Origin: Bacteroidales bacterium
Lineage (GTDB): Bacteria; Bacteroidota; Bacteroidia; Bacteroidales; Muribaculaceae
Reading direction: 5' to 3'
Length of the DNA: 64,000 nt
Assembly (NCBI GenBank): GCA_910575615.1
Contig: CAJTEX010000015.1
Span: 1 to 64,000 of the forward strand
Part shown: one piece after another, positions 50,766 through 60,722 of the stretch
Position numbering within the stretch: position 1 is the stretch's first letter
Layout: each line of letters begins with the position of its first letter
Notes under the pieces: generated by a model
The model's database searches: none
What the model was told of the DNA's origin: nothing
Seen by the model: the letters and a program-made list of their open reading frames with translations, nothing else
Position numbers and translations under genes: made by a program

Positions 50766-52373
50766 ATGATGAGGCATGCGACGATAGCCATACTGTTGAT
50801 TCTCCTCTCCTTTGGATGGGTAGTGAGCTCGTGCGGCCAGACTGGTGCGCTGCCTGCCCCTCAGACCGAGGAGGTGTTGTCGCGGCTTGATTCGGTCATC
50901 GGGTGTCGCGATATGTATGTCAGGGAGAAAGAGCGCAGGCTTGACTCTTTGAGGTCGATAGTGGCAACTGCCGGGAACGGAGACCGTTATCGTTTGTATG
51001 ACAGGATTTTCACGGAATATTATTCTTATGACCTCGATTCGGCGGTCGTGTATGCCTCACGCAAGGCTGAGGCGGCCGAAGCCTCCGGCGGAGGGCTACG
51101 CCTGTCGGTGGCGAGGCTCAACCTCGCCAGGGTGCTTCTCTCCCAGGGGCATACCTACGAGGCTATGAGAGAGCTACAAGAGGTGTTGCCCGACACGGTG
51201 TTTCCGGTGGTGAAATCCATGTGGTATGATTTCATGGCTGTGTATGACGGGATTAGGGGGCGCGGTTCTCTGCAATGGCACAGGCGTATGAGCGCGGTGC
51301 TTGACACGGCATCCCCGGGATGGATATACAACGAAAGCAACCTGCGACGGCTTAGTGGCAACCTTGACGGCGCGGCCGATGTGCTTGTGGCCAACCGTGA
51401 CAAATTGCCTGACACCCCTCACAATCAGGCCATAACTAATTACCTCCTTGGGAAGGTGTGCCTCCAGCGGCGCGACACCGTCGGGGCAATAAGGCATATA
51501 GCGGCCAGCGCGGTCAACGATATCATGACTCCGGTACGTGATTATAAGTCGTTGTATGAGCTTGCCTCTTTGTTGCTCGCTACCGGAGATGTCGACAGGG
51601 CTTACCGCTACATAGACCTGGCAGTGGAGGATGCCAATTCCACAAAGGTACTCGACAATATGGTTGCTGTCAACAGCATAATGCCGCAGATAGTCAGGGC
51701 GCGTGAACAGCAGTTGAAGCGGGAGCAGACCGTCCAGCATTGGTATGCGGCGGGCATATCCATCCTCGCGATTTGCCTGGTGGCTGCGCTCGTGGTGACG
51801 ATGCGTTCACGCGATGCAGTGGGCCGGGCGGCTGTCAGGGAGAAGAAGCTTAACATCAGGCTCCGTGAAATCAACCGGGCGCTTGAGGCGATGAATGGCC
51901 GTATATCAGAGAGCAACAAGGTCAAGGACGCATACCTTGTGCAATACTTCAACCTCTGCTCATATTTTGTGGGCCGTTTCGAGGAGTTCAGGGGGAATAT
52001 CTCCACCGCCGCACGAACAAAGGGGCTGGCCGCCGTGGAGAAGCTGCTCGCCTCAGCCGACGATGACCGAGAGCTGAAAAAGTTCTACTCCAATTTCGAC
52101 TCCACTTTCCTCTCGCTCTTCCCGGGATTCGTCGAGAGTCTCAACCGTCTGCTGGTTGCCGACAGGCAGGTTGCGCTCAACCGCGACGGCTCTATGTCAA
52201 ATGAACTGCGCACTATCGCTTTGATACGTCTGGGCCTTGCCGACTCAGAACAGATTGCCGGTTTCCTGCGCCGGTCGGTGTCGACGATTTACAATTACAG
52301 GGTCAAAATGCGCAATGCCGCCATATGCCCAAGGGAGGAATTCGAGGCTAAAGTAATGGAGATAAAGCCTTGA
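50766..52373 (+). CDS. DUF6377-type membrane transcription regulator with TPR-like region
   Basis: A 535-residue protein. It has a signal with a lipobox-like SSC near residue 23 and a periplasmic helical TPR-like region (about 60-310). One membrane helix (WYAAGISILAICLVAALVV, about 326-345) is followed by a coiled coil and a cytoplasmic DUF6377 region ending in a LuxR-like helix-turn-helix (LADSEQIAGFLRRSVSTIYN). It resembles one-component regulators that sense outside and act on DNA. It starts right after the HsdR_N gene. Confidence 0.82.
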   Translation: MMRHATIAILLILLSFGWVVSSCGQTGALPAPQTEEVLSRLDSVIGCRDMYVREKERRLDSLRSIVATAGNGDRYRLYDRIFTEYYSYDLDSAVVYASRKAEAAEASGGGLRLSVARLNLARVLLSQGHTYEAMRELQEVLPDTVFPVVKSMWYDFMAVYDGIRGRGSLQWHRRMSAVLDTASPGWIYNESNLRRLSGNLDGAADVLVANRDKLPDTPHNQAITNYLLGKVCLQRRDTVGAIRHIAASAVNDIMTPVRDYKSLYELASLLLATGDVDRAYRYIDLAVEDANSTKVLDNMVAVNSIMPQIVRAREQQLKREQTVQHWYAAGISILAICLVAALVVTMRSRDAVGRAAVREKKLNIRLREINRALEAMNGRISESNKVKDAYLVQYFNLCSYFVGRFEEFRGNISTAARTKGLAAVEKLLASADDDRELKKFYSNFDSTFLSLFPGFVESLNRLLVADRQVALNRDGSMSNELRTIALIRLGLADSEQIAGFLRRSVSTIYNYRVKMRNAAICPREEFEAKVMEIKP

Positions 52374-52488
52374 ATTTACTACTGTTTCTGATGGTGATGT
52401 AGCTGGTAATGTATTTATATATAATGAGTTGGCTATTTGGTGTTGCTACTGTTTCACTCCCATTCGCACCAGTCGCCATCTTGTGATG

Positions 52489-52496
52489 TAATTTTG
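52489..52496 (+). promoter_or_regulatory. -7 box of the GH97 gene
   Basis: TAATTTTG fits the consensus and lies 26 bp before the ATG. Confidence 0.5.
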
Positions 52497-52521
52497 TGGT
52501 GAAACAACCATAATTGACATC

Positions 52522-54624
52522 ATGAAAAAACTTGCCTTGACTCTGTCTCTGCTGATATCAGGTGCTAACCTGACAGCAGGAGAAAAAGTCGCCTCCCCGG
52601 ATGGCGGCATCATCGTTGACTTCAACCTGTCTCCCTCGGGCCGTCCCACCTATTCGGTGTCATTCCAGGGGGAGGAGATTGTGAGACCTTCAGGATTGGG
52701 TTTCCTCCTGAAAGACGCAACTCCTATGATTGACGGATTTCGTGTCGACAGCATCACACGCGCGTCTGTGGATGACATATGGAAACCTGTATGGGGAGAG
52801 AATACCGAGATAGCCGACAGCTATCGCTCGATGACAGTGCATATGACTCAGCCGCTGTCCTCAGGTGAGGCCCGCAGGCTTGATGTGGAATTCCGGGCCT
52901 ATGACGACGGCGCGGCCTTACGTTACATATTCCCCTCTCAGGCAGCCTCAGAACTGGTCATTGCCGACGAGCTGACCGAGATGGCGATGGGTGGGGACTA
53001 CACAGCCTGGTGGATTCCGGGTGACTATGACACCCAGGAGTATGAGTACACCCGTTCGCACCTGAGTGAGATAAGGGCGCATTCCGACAAACGACATATG
53101 GCCAATGTCTCGCAGTCGATTTTCTCACCCACGGGGGTGCAGACATCATTGATGCTCAAGACCCCTTCGGGCAAATATCTCAATCTACATGAGGCAGCTC
53201 TTGTCGACTATCCGGCGATGCACCTCAACCTCAATGACTCGACGATGACGTTTGTCTCGTGGCTGACACCATCCCCTGATGGCACAAAGGCTGTGGTGAA
53301 GACACCGTTCCGCACCCCGTGGCGAGTCGTGATGGCCTCGGAGAAGGCTACCGGAATCCTCGCCTCGAACATCATCTACAACCTTAACGACCCCTGTGCC
53401 ATCGACGACACATCCTGGATAAAGCCTGTGAAGTATATGGGTGTCTGGTGGGAGATGATAACCGGGAAAAGCACCTGGTCATACTGCGACGCCGAGAATT
53501 TCGACCTCGCGACTTTCGACTATTCCAAGGCTGTGCCCCATGGCCGTCATGGCGCCAACAATGAAAATGTGCGCCGCTACATCGATTTCGCATCGGAGAA
53601 TGGGATGGACCAGCTTCTGATCGAGGGATGGAATATCGGTTGGGAAGATTGGTTTGGCAAACAGAAGGATTATGTGTTTGACTTCGTGACCCCATACCCC
53701 GACTTCGACATCGAGGGGCTTAATGAGTATGCTCATTCCAAGGGGATACGGCTGATGATGCACCATGAGACCTCTGGATCTGTCCCCAACTATGAGCGCC
53801 ATATCGACCGGGCTTATGACCTGATGAACCATCATGGCTACAATGCCGTCAAGAGCGGATATGTCGGCAAGTTCCTGCCGGATGGCCAGAACCATTACAG
53901 CCAGTGGGCGGTAAGGCATTATCTCGACGCGGTCAAAAGGGCCGCCGACAAGAAAATCATGGTGAACGCCCACGAGGCGGTGAGGCCGACGGGGCTTGCA
54001 CGCACTTATCCTAACCTTATCGGCAACGAGAGCGCGATGGGCACAGAATACCAGAACATGTCGCCGGCCCATGTCACAATACTTCCCTTCACCCGTCTGA
54101 AAGGTGGCCCGATGGACTTCACTCCGGGTATCTTCAAAATGGATTTCAGTACTTTCGCGCCTGGAAATCACGAGCATAAGCGAGCTACCGTGGCCAATCA
54201 GCTGGCTCTCTACCTTACGATGTATTCCCCTTTGCAGATGGCTGCTGACCTGCCCGAGCATTACGCCGAGAAGATGGATGCTTTCCAGTTCATCAAGGAT
54301 GTGCCTGTCGACTGGAGTGAGAGCCGCTACATAGATGCCGAGCCGGGTGAATTCATCATTGTGGCACGCAAGGACAAGAACAGCGACAACTGGTTTGCCG
54401 GAGGTGTCGCCAACGCCGACGGTCATTCAGCCGACCTCTCTTTAGGATTTCTTGACCCCGCCGCCGAATATGAGGCGACCATATATGCCGATGCCCCCGA
54501 CGCTCATTACGACTCCAACCCCGAGGCGTATGTGATAACCCGCCGGAAGGTGACACAGGCTGACACTATCCCCGTCTGTATGGCTCCGGGCGGAGGATTC
54601 GCGGTCTCGTTCCGCAAACTATGA
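52522..54624 (+). CDS. Glycoside hydrolase family 97 (SusB-like)
   Basis: A 700-residue secreted enzyme. A signal peptide (about 1-20, KLALTLSLLISGANLTA) is followed by the GH97 N-terminal beta-sandwich, the (beta/alpha)8 catalytic barrel (about 290-560) and a C-terminal beta domain. The segments VNAHEAVRPTG and NLIGNESAMGTEY carry the glutamates used by the inverting alpha-glucosidase SusB, which points to an alpha-glucosidase over a retaining alpha-galactosidase. It is not inside a polysaccharide-utilisation locus: no SusC/SusD neighbours. It acts in the periplasm. Confidence 0.92.
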   Translation: MKKLALTLSLLISGANLTAGEKVASPDGGIIVDFNLSPSGRPTYSVSFQGEEIVRPSGLGFLLKDATPMIDGFRVDSITRASVDDIWKPVWGENTEIADSYRSMTVHMTQPLSSGEARRLDVEFRAYDDGAALRYIFPSQAASELVIADELTEMAMGGDYTAWWIPGDYDTQEYEYTRSHLSEIRAHSDKRHMANVSQSIFSPTGVQTSLMLKTPSGKYLNLHEAALVDYPAMHLNLNDSTMTFVSWLTPSPDGTKAVVKTPFRTPWRVVMASEKATGILASNIIYNLNDPCAIDDTSWIKPVKYMGVWWEMITGKSTWSYCDAENFDLATFDYSKAVPHGRHGANNENVRRYIDFASENGMDQLLIEGWNIGWEDWFGKQKDYVFDFVTPYPDFDIEGLNEYAHSKGIRLMMHHETSGSVPNYERHIDRAYDLMNHHGYNAVKSGYVGKFLPDGQNHYSQWAVRHYLDAVKRAADKKIMVNAHEAVRPTGLARTYPNLIGNESAMGTEYQNMSPAHVTILPFTRLKGGPMDFTPGIFKMDFSTFAPGNHEHKRATVANQLALYLTMYSPLQMAADLPEHYAEKMDAFQFIKDVPVDWSESRYIDAEPGEFIIVARKDKNSDNWFAGGVANADGHSADLSLGFLDPAAEYEATIYADAPDAHYDSNPEAYVITRRKVTQADTIPVCMAPGGGFAVSFRKL

Positions 54625-54642
54625 TACGTCACTTCTGACAGG

Positions 54643-54678
54643 AAAGGTCTCGCCGGAAAACTTCCGCGAGACCTTTTT
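54643..54678 (+). terminator. Terminator after the GH97 gene
   Basis: aaaggtctcg (54643-54652) pairs over 10 bp with cgagaccttt (54667-54676), then T. It begins about 20 bp after the stop. Confidence 0.75.
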
Positions 54679-54808
54679 CGGCTTTAAGGGTGTTGTCAGA
54701 GCGGGCAAGGGCAACGCTCCTTGACTTCGGGATATGACCAAGATTAAATTTTTATTAAATATGACCAGACCCGGAGGAGAAATGCCTGAAATGGGATAAA
54801 TTTGTGAT

Positions 54809-55486
54809 ATGGAAACGAAAAAAGCAAGGATTCTTGTTGTCGACGACGAGGAGGCGCTCCGCGAGGGCCTCGGGATGTATCTTGAGTATGAAGGATATGA
54901 GGTCGACACCGCTTCAGGGTCAGCTGAGGCTCTGGCCCGTGACCTTTCGCGGTATGACTTGATGCTGCTTGACATAATGATGGATGGCATGGATGGCCTT
55001 GAGCTTGCCTCAGTGCTGAAAGGAAATCCCGCGACCGCCGGCATTCCGGTGATATTCCTTACCGCCCGGGATTCTGATGATGATGTGTTGAAAGGTCTGA
55101 AACTCGGGGCTGACGATTACATAGCCAAACCATACTCGGCCAAGGTGGTGGTGGCCCGCATTGAGGCTGTGTTGCGCCGTGCTGGGAAACACCGTGAGCC
55201 GATATCGGGCAGGGGAGTGGTGTGTGACCGCCGGTCGATGACATGCCTGGTCGACGGACAGCCCGTCAGACTTGCCCGCAAGGAGTTTGAGATTCTGGCT
55301 TTGATGCTCGACCATCCCTCGCGGGTGTTTTCCCGAGAGGAACTTCTCGGGAAAATATGGCCCGAGAAGGTTGTGGTGGTCGACAGGGCTGTGGATGTGC
55401 ATATAACCCGATTGCGGGGAAAAATCGCCCCGTATGGATCGCATATAGTAACTCGTTCGGGATATGGTTATGGCTGGCAGGATTAA
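54809..55486 (+). CDS. OmpR/PhoB-family response regulator
   Basis: A 225-residue regulator. The receiver has VVDDEEALREG, the phosphoacceptor Asp in LMLLDIMMDGMDG and Lys in DYIAKPYSAK. The C-terminal winged helix has LARKEFEILALML and VDVHITRLRGKI. It overlaps the kinase gene by 23 bp. With a phosphate transporter just downstream it may be a PhoB-like regulator, but that is context only. A box TAAATTTG (54797-54804) almost touches the ATG. Confidence 0.92.
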   Translation: METKKARILVVDDEEALREGLGMYLEYEGYEVDTASGSAEALARDLSRYDLMLLDIMMDGMDGLELASVLKGNPATAGIPVIFLTARDSDDDVLKGLKLGADDYIAKPYSAKVVVARIEAVLRRAGKHREPISGRGVVCDRRSMTCLVDGQPVRLARKEFEILALMLDHPSRVFSREELLGKIWPEKVVVVDRAVDVHITRLRGKIAPYGSHIVTRSGYGYGWQD

Positions 55487-56861
55487 GCTTTCGTTCCATT
55501 CCCGCGTGTTGCTGGCAGTGATGGCCTTCTGCTGGGTGCTGGTGGCCACATTCATGGTGTTCCAGTATCAGCGAGAGAAAGATTTCAAGAGGGCGCTTCT
55601 TGACACTGAGCTGCAGGCCAACAATCTGCGTGTCATCGAGGCATTGGCCGACGGAGAGTCGCCCGACAATGTTGTCAGGCGTATCGACGACCATAGCGGC
55701 GACATGCGGGTCACGGTGATTGCCGCTGACGGCGCAGTGGTGTATGACAACAACGACCTCACCCCTTTCCCCTCGGCCAACCACAACAGCCGCCCTGAGA
55801 TACGTCAGGCCAGGGAGTCAGGGAGGGGATTCACTGTCGGTCGCCATTCAGAGAGTGATGACATGGACTATTTCTATTCGGCACGGCTGGGAGATGACGG
55901 CATTGTGGTGAGGTCGGCCGTCCCCTATTCCCATACTATCCAGGAGTTCCTCAGGGCCGACCAGACCCTGCTATGGATTCTTGCCGCCATGACATTGCTG
56001 ATGAGCCTGGCCGGCTTCCTTGCCACGCGTCGCATTTCGCTCAGCGTAAGCCGCCTCGACAGGTTCGCCGCCAGGGCCGAGCGCGGAGAGCATATATTCG
56101 GCGACGAGGGGTTCCCGCGCGACGAGCTGGGTAGCATCGCCAGCCATATCGTCAGGTTGTATGTGCAGCGCGACAGGCAACACCGCGAGGCTCTGCGCCA
56201 GGAGAGGGAGAAAATCGAGCTGAAAAAGCAGCTGACCAGCAACATCAACCATGAGCTGAAAACCCCTGTGGCGTCGATGCTGGTATGCCTTGAGCTGTTG
56301 CGCGACCATCCCGAGATGACTCCCGGGGAAAAACAGGAGATGCTTGACCGTGTGATGGCCAACGCCTGCCGCCTCGATCGCCTGCTCAAGGATGTGTCGA
56401 CGATAACGAGGATGGATGAGGGCGCGGCGATGATTTCCAAAGAGAAGGTAGACCTCACGGCGCTGGTGGGAGAGGTTGTCGCGGATGAACGTCTGCTTAC
56501 CTCCATGGCCATAAATGTCGAGATGCCTCCGCTCTCGATTACCGGCAACCGTCAATTGCTGGAGTCTTTGTTCAGGAATCTTATCGACAATGCCATCGCT
56601 TACAGCGGCGGCACCCTGATTTCCATCAAGGCTGACGAGAGTTGCAGGTTTGTTTTCCGCGACAATGGGTGTGGCATACCCGAGGAGCATCTTCCTCATG
56701 TTTTCGGCCGGTTCTACCGTCTTGACAAAGGTCGTTCGAGAGCGGCAGGAGGGACCGGTCTCGGCCTGGCCATAGTACGCAACGCCGTGGCCATCCATGG
56801 AGGTGAGATTTCTGTCCGTAACGACAGCGGACTGCGGTTTGATTTCAATCTCCGTGGTTGA
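55464..56861 (+). CDS. Membrane sensor histidine kinase
   Basis: A 465-residue kinase. Two membrane helices (about 12-32 and 168-188) flank a periplasmic sensor region of about 130 residues. Then come a HAMP-like linker, HisKA with NINHELKTPVASMLV and the ATPase domain with FRNLIDNAIAYSGG, RDNGCGIPEEHL and GGTGLGLAIVRNAV. It pairs with the response regulator it overlaps. The layout resembles PhoR or other PhoB-partner kinases of Bacteroidetes. Confidence 0.92.
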   Translation: MVMAGRIKLSFHSRVLLAVMAFCWVLVATFMVFQYQREKDFKRALLDTELQANNLRVIEALADGESPDNVVRRIDDHSGDMRVTVIAADGAVVYDNNDLTPFPSANHNSRPEIRQARESGRGFTVGRHSESDDMDYFYSARLGDDGIVVRSAVPYSHTIQEFLRADQTLLWILAAMTLLMSLAGFLATRRISLSVSRLDRFAARAERGEHIFGDEGFPRDELGSIASHIVRLYVQRDRQHREALRQEREKIELKKQLTSNINHELKTPVASMLVCLELLRDHPEMTPGEKQEMLDRVMANACRLDRLLKDVSTITRMDEGAAMISKEKVDLTALVGEVVADERLLTSMAINVEMPPLSITGNRQLLESLFRNLIDNAIAYSGGTLISIKADESCRFVFRDNGCGIPEEHLPHVFGRFYRLDKGRSRAAGGTGLGLAIVRNAVAIHGGEISVRNDSGLRFDFNLRG

Positions 56862-56938
56862 TTACAAAGGCTGATCGTGAGTCCATAGCTTTAACAAAAA
56901 GTCAATTTAATCTTAATATTTATGAAACATGATGTCCC

Positions 56939-56946
56939 TAATTTTG
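56939..56946 (+). promoter_or_regulatory. -7 box of the phosphate transporter gene
   Basis: TAATTTTG fits the consensus, 36 bp before the ATG at 56982. No clear Pho-box was recognised. Confidence 0.45.
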
Positions 56947-56981
56947 TTCCGTAAATAAACAACGCAACAAGATACAGACAT

Positions 56982-59279
56982 ATGGACATACTGTTTCTGG
57001 GCATCGTGGTGTTTCTGTTTCTGCTGGCGGTCGTGGACCTGTCGGTAGGGGTGAGCAATGATGCCGTCAACTTCCTTTCTTCGGCTGTCGGCTCCAAAGC
57101 CGCCTCTTTCAAGAGGATAGTGTTTGTGGCTGCCATAGGTGTTTTCATCGGTGCGGCTATGAGCAACGGGATGATGGACATTGCCCGTCATGGCATATTC
57201 CGTCCGGAGAACCTCTCGTTTTATGATGTCATTGTTATATTCATGGCGGTGATGGTCACTGATGTGATTCTGCTTGATGTCTTCAACTCACTGGGCATGC
57301 CTACATCCACCACTGTCTCGATGGTCTTCGAGCTGTTGGGCGCGACTTTCGTCGTCGCCCTGTTCAAGACGGCTGCTCCGGAAAGCACCCTGTCGATGGG
57401 CGACCTGCTCAACACCGAGAAGGCCCTGTCGGTGATTCTCGGAATATTCCTGTCGGTTGCCATCGCGTTTGTCTTCGGATCGTTGGTGCAGTTTCTTACG
57501 CGCCTGATTTTTACATTCGAGTATAAAAGCAAGCTGAAATGGAAAGTCGCCTTGTTCGGCGGGGTGGCCTGCACGGCCATAATCTATTTCATGCTCATAA
57601 AGGGGATAAAAGACCTGACGGTTATGACCCCTGAGCTTAAGGCATGGATAAGCGCCAACACGGCGTTGATTCTGGTGGCATGTCTGGTGGTCTTCACCGT
57701 GATAATGCAGCTGTTGCATTGGATGAAAGTGAACGTCTTCAAGGTGGTGGTGTTGCTGGGCACATTCTCCCTCGCCATGGCTTTCGCGGGCAATGACCTG
57801 GTCAACTTCATCGGCATCCCCCTGACCTCGCTCGCCTCATACCAGGATTACATGGCCTCGGGGGGCGGCAACCTCCACGGATTCTCAATGGAGAGCCTCA
57901 ACGGGCCGGCCAACACCCCGTTCTATTTCCTGATAGGGGCCGGAATGATCATGGTGGTCTCGCTCGCCACATCCCGCAAGGCTCGTCAGGTTACCCAGAC
58001 CACCGTGGGCCTGAGCGCCCAGAGCCAGGGCGACGAGATGTTTGGCTCGTCGCGCATCGGCCGGTCGCTTGTCAGGGTTTCGCTCAACGCGTTCAACTGG
58101 GTCAATGACCATACCCCCGCCGGAGTGAAGCGCTGGATAGCCAGGCGTATGGACGCTACAAATCCTCAGCCCGAGGAGGGAGCGGCCTTTGACCTTGTGC
58201 GCGGGTCTGTCAACCTGATGCTCGCGGGCATACTCATCGCGTGGGGCACATCGATGAAGCTTCCGCTGTCGACCACATTCGTGACCTTCATGGTCGCCAT
58301 GGGAACCTCGCTGGCCGACCGCGCCTGGGGACGGGAGAGCGCTGTGTTCAGAATCACCGGTGTCATATCCGTGATTGGCGGTTGGTTCATAACCGCCGGG
58401 GTGGCCTTCATCGGGGCCGGAATGGTGGTATGCCTGATGCATCTCGGTGGAGTCCCGGTGATGATTGCCGGAGGTGTTATTGCCCTTGGCCTGCTCATCA
58501 GAAGCAACATCAGGTTCCGTAAGAAAAAGAAGGAGGTGGAGCATGACACCCTTTTCCAGACCATACTCTCCACAGAGGATTCCGCCGAGGTATGGCCCCT
58601 GCTGAGGATATACATCAATGAGAAGGCAAAGATGTTTTTCCATTTTGCCGCCACGGCCTATGATGATGTCTCCGGCGGATTCCTTGAGGACAACACCAAG
58701 ATGCTCTCGCGGGCGGAGAAGGCGCTGGTCGAGGAGAAGGATGTGTTGAAGTCGCAGCGCCGCAAGATGACACTTTGCCTGCGCCGGGTCGCTCCGGAGA
58801 CTGCGATTGAGAAAAGCACCTGGTTTCATCTCGAAAACAATATGGCCATGTCGATGACCTACAACCTCAGGCGCATGAATGAGGTCTGCAAGGAGCATGT
58901 CGACAATAATTTCAGGCCGCTCCCGAAGGTCTTCCATGACAATCTCGCCGCAATACGCCGTAATATAACCGCTGTGCTTCTCGACTCTGAGGTTGCCGTC
59001 GAAGAGAGCCGTCCGGAGGTCATCGACGGACTGCGGCGAAGGTGTGAGGACATCAAGAATGTTTTGACGGCGCGCTCGCGCGAGGTCTATGATTTCTTGC
59101 GTAAAGACAACGATGCGGATATGACCGTGGCCTATGTCTACCTCAACCTGCTTCAGGAGAGCCAGGAACTTGTCTCCTCATTGCGAAAGATGCTCCGCGC
59201 GTCGGGCAAACTCAACCTCGCCCCGTCTTCATACCGCAGCTTCACCCATCCTGACAGCCCAGAGGCGAAAGCTTCCTGA
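56982..59279 (+). CDS. pit: PiT-family phosphate transporter with DUF47 (PhoU-like) tail
   Basis: A 765-residue protein. The N-terminal 530 residues form a PiT (PHO4) carrier with about 11 membrane helices and the repeated family motifs SNDAVNFLSSAVGSKAAS and AGNDLVNFIGIPL. The C-terminal 230 residues are a soluble, helical DUF47/PhoU-like domain, which in other bacteria is a separate gene beside pit. It would import inorganic phosphate with built-in control. It lies just after a two-component pair. Confidence 0.92.
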   Translation: MDILFLGIVVFLFLLAVVDLSVGVSNDAVNFLSSAVGSKAASFKRIVFVAAIGVFIGAAMSNGMMDIARHGIFRPENLSFYDVIVIFMAVMVTDVILLDVFNSLGMPTSTTVSMVFELLGATFVVALFKTAAPESTLSMGDLLNTEKALSVILGIFLSVAIAFVFGSLVQFLTRLIFTFEYKSKLKWKVALFGGVACTAIIYFMLIKGIKDLTVMTPELKAWISANTALILVACLVVFTVIMQLLHWMKVNVFKVVVLLGTFSLAMAFAGNDLVNFIGIPLTSLASYQDYMASGGGNLHGFSMESLNGPANTPFYFLIGAGMIMVVSLATSRKARQVTQTTVGLSAQSQGDEMFGSSRIGRSLVRVSLNAFNWVNDHTPAGVKRWIARRMDATNPQPEEGAAFDLVRGSVNLMLAGILIAWGTSMKLPLSTTFVTFMVAMGTSLADRAWGRESAVFRITGVISVIGGWFITAGVAFIGAGMVVCLMHLGGVPVMIAGGVIALGLLIRSNIRFRKKKKEVEHDTLFQTILSTEDSAEVWPLLRIYINEKAKMFFHFAATAYDDVSGGFLEDNTKMLSRAEKALVEEKDVLKSQRRKMTLCLRRVAPETAIEKSTWFHLENNMAMSMTYNLRRMNEVCKEHVDNNFRPLPKVFHDNLAAIRRNITAVLLDSEVAVEESRPEVIDGLRRRCEDIKNVLTARSREVYDFLRKDNDADMTVAYVYLNLLQESQELVSSLRKMLRASGKLNLAPSSYRSFTHPDSPEAKAS

Positions 59280-59303
59280 CAGGGGCGACAAATCCGCTCA
59301 CAT

Positions 59304-60593
59304 ATGGATGACATCATTGTAATCGTCTTGCTCATATTGCTCAACGGGGTCTTCTCCATGTCTGAGATAGCTTTGATTTCCGCGAGGAAATCGCGCCTGT
59401 CCTCCGATGCCCGCAAGGGGAGTCGGGGGGCGGCAGCCGCGTTGCGGCTGGCGGAGGATCCCGACCGTTTCCTTTCTACCATCCAGATTGGCATAACGCT
59501 GATTGGCATTCTTACCGGCCTTTACTCAGGCGCGGCCTTGGCCGATGATGTCGGCGCGTTGCTGGAACGTATGGGGATAGGGCCTAAAGCGGCGCGCCCG
59601 ATAGGGCAGGTGTCCATTGTCGTTGTGGTTACATACCTGTCGATAGTTGTGGGGGAGCTGGTGCCGAAAAGAATCGGACTGGCGGCCGCCAACACTGTCG
59701 CCAAATTGATTTCCAGGCCAATGCGCCTGATGGCCACGGTGGCACTCCCTGCCGTGTGGCTGCTGTCTGTCTCCACCTCATTTCTGGTCAGGATCTTTGG
59801 ATTGAAAAACCGGGGCAACAATGTCACCGAGGATGAAATCAAGTCTCTAATCAAGGATGGCGCGGATGCCGGAGAGGTGAAAAAGGTGGAACAAGACATT
59901 ATGGAGAGGGCGCTTGTGCTGGGAGACTTGAGGGTGGCGTCGATAATGACCCCCAAAGTAGATGTCAAGTCGTTGAATCTTGATATGGATGTGGCCGAGA
60001 TAAAACACACTCTGTCTGATAATCTTCATAATTCTTATCCGGTTTACTGCAATTTGCGCCAGGATGCCGTATGCGGGATGGTCTCTTTGAAACAACTGAT
60101 ACTCACTATCGACAGGCCGGGATTCAGATTGCAGGACGTGGTCAGTGCGCCAGTCTATTTTCCCGAGACAATGAGTGTGTATGATGCCCTCGACACATTG
60201 AAAAGCAAACGGGTTCATTTCGCCTTGGTGTGTGATGAGTTTGGCGACATTTCAGGTGTGGTCACCCCCGGCGATGTGCTTGACGGTCTTGTCGGTGAGT
60301 TGCCGCAGGTCGGGGCCTCGGAGATGATATCCCCCTCCGGCGTGCCAGGTCGCTGGCTGGTCGATGCCGGCATATCCTTTTATGATTTTCTGACTCATTT
60401 CGAGTGTGAAGACCTCTATCATCCAGCCCCATATTCCACTCTGGGAGGGTTTATGCTTGAGGAACTGAAACACATCCCTGTGGCTGGCGAACAGTATGAG
60501 TGGAATGGCGTCATGTTTGAAATTGCCGAAATGACCGGAGCGAAAATCGGGAAAATTCTCGTCTCGTTCAATACCCAGGATGAGAGGTCATAG
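59304..60593 (+). CDS. CNNM/CorC-type membrane protein with CBS pair
   Basis: A 429-residue hemolysin-C/CNNM family protein. The N-terminal DUF21 domain has about four membrane helices and the segment VVGELVPKRIGL. A CBS pair follows (MTPKVDVKSLNLD, then LVCDEFGDISGVVTPGDVLD), then a C-terminal CorC_HlyC domain. Family members are linked to magnesium/cobalt efflux. It starts 24 bp after the pit stop. Confidence 0.92.
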   Translation: MDDIIVIVLLILLNGVFSMSEIALISARKSRLSSDARKGSRGAAAALRLAEDPDRFLSTIQIGITLIGILTGLYSGAALADDVGALLERMGIGPKAARPIGQVSIVVVVTYLSIVVGELVPKRIGLAAANTVAKLISRPMRLMATVALPAVWLLSVSTSFLVRIFGLKNRGNNVTEDEIKSLIKDGADAGEVKKVEQDIMERALVLGDLRVASIMTPKVDVKSLNLDMDVAEIKHTLSDNLHNSYPVYCNLRQDAVCGMVSLKQLILTIDRPGFRLQDVVSAPVYFPETMSVYDALDTLKSKRVHFALVCDEFGDISGVVTPGDVLDGLVGELPQVGASEMISPSGVPGRWLVDAGISFYDFLTHFECEDLYHPAPYSTLGGFMLEELKHIPVAGEQYEWNGVMFEIAEMTGAKIGKILVSFNTQDERS

Positions 60594-60643
60594 CTCTTCT
60601 GCCATTGTTTCTGTCGGCCTGCCGTGCCATACCGTTAAACAGG

Positions 60644-60689
60644 CGGATTCCACAGAAAAGCCGTCAAAATGACCTTCCTGTGGAATCCG
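60644..60689. terminator. Hairpin between convergent genes
   Basis: cggattccacag (60644-60655) pairs perfectly with ctgtggaatccg (60678-60689). There is no T-run, so it may stabilise 3' ends or end both converging transcripts weakly. Confidence 0.5.
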
Positions 60690-60722
60690 TGATGTCTGTT
60701 GTCAGTTGAAACCGAGGGGTGG

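Noticed and set aside
57885-58937. Long minus-strand open frame opposite the phosphate transporter
   Set aside because: Antisense shadow; the plus strand has clear PiT and DUF47 features.
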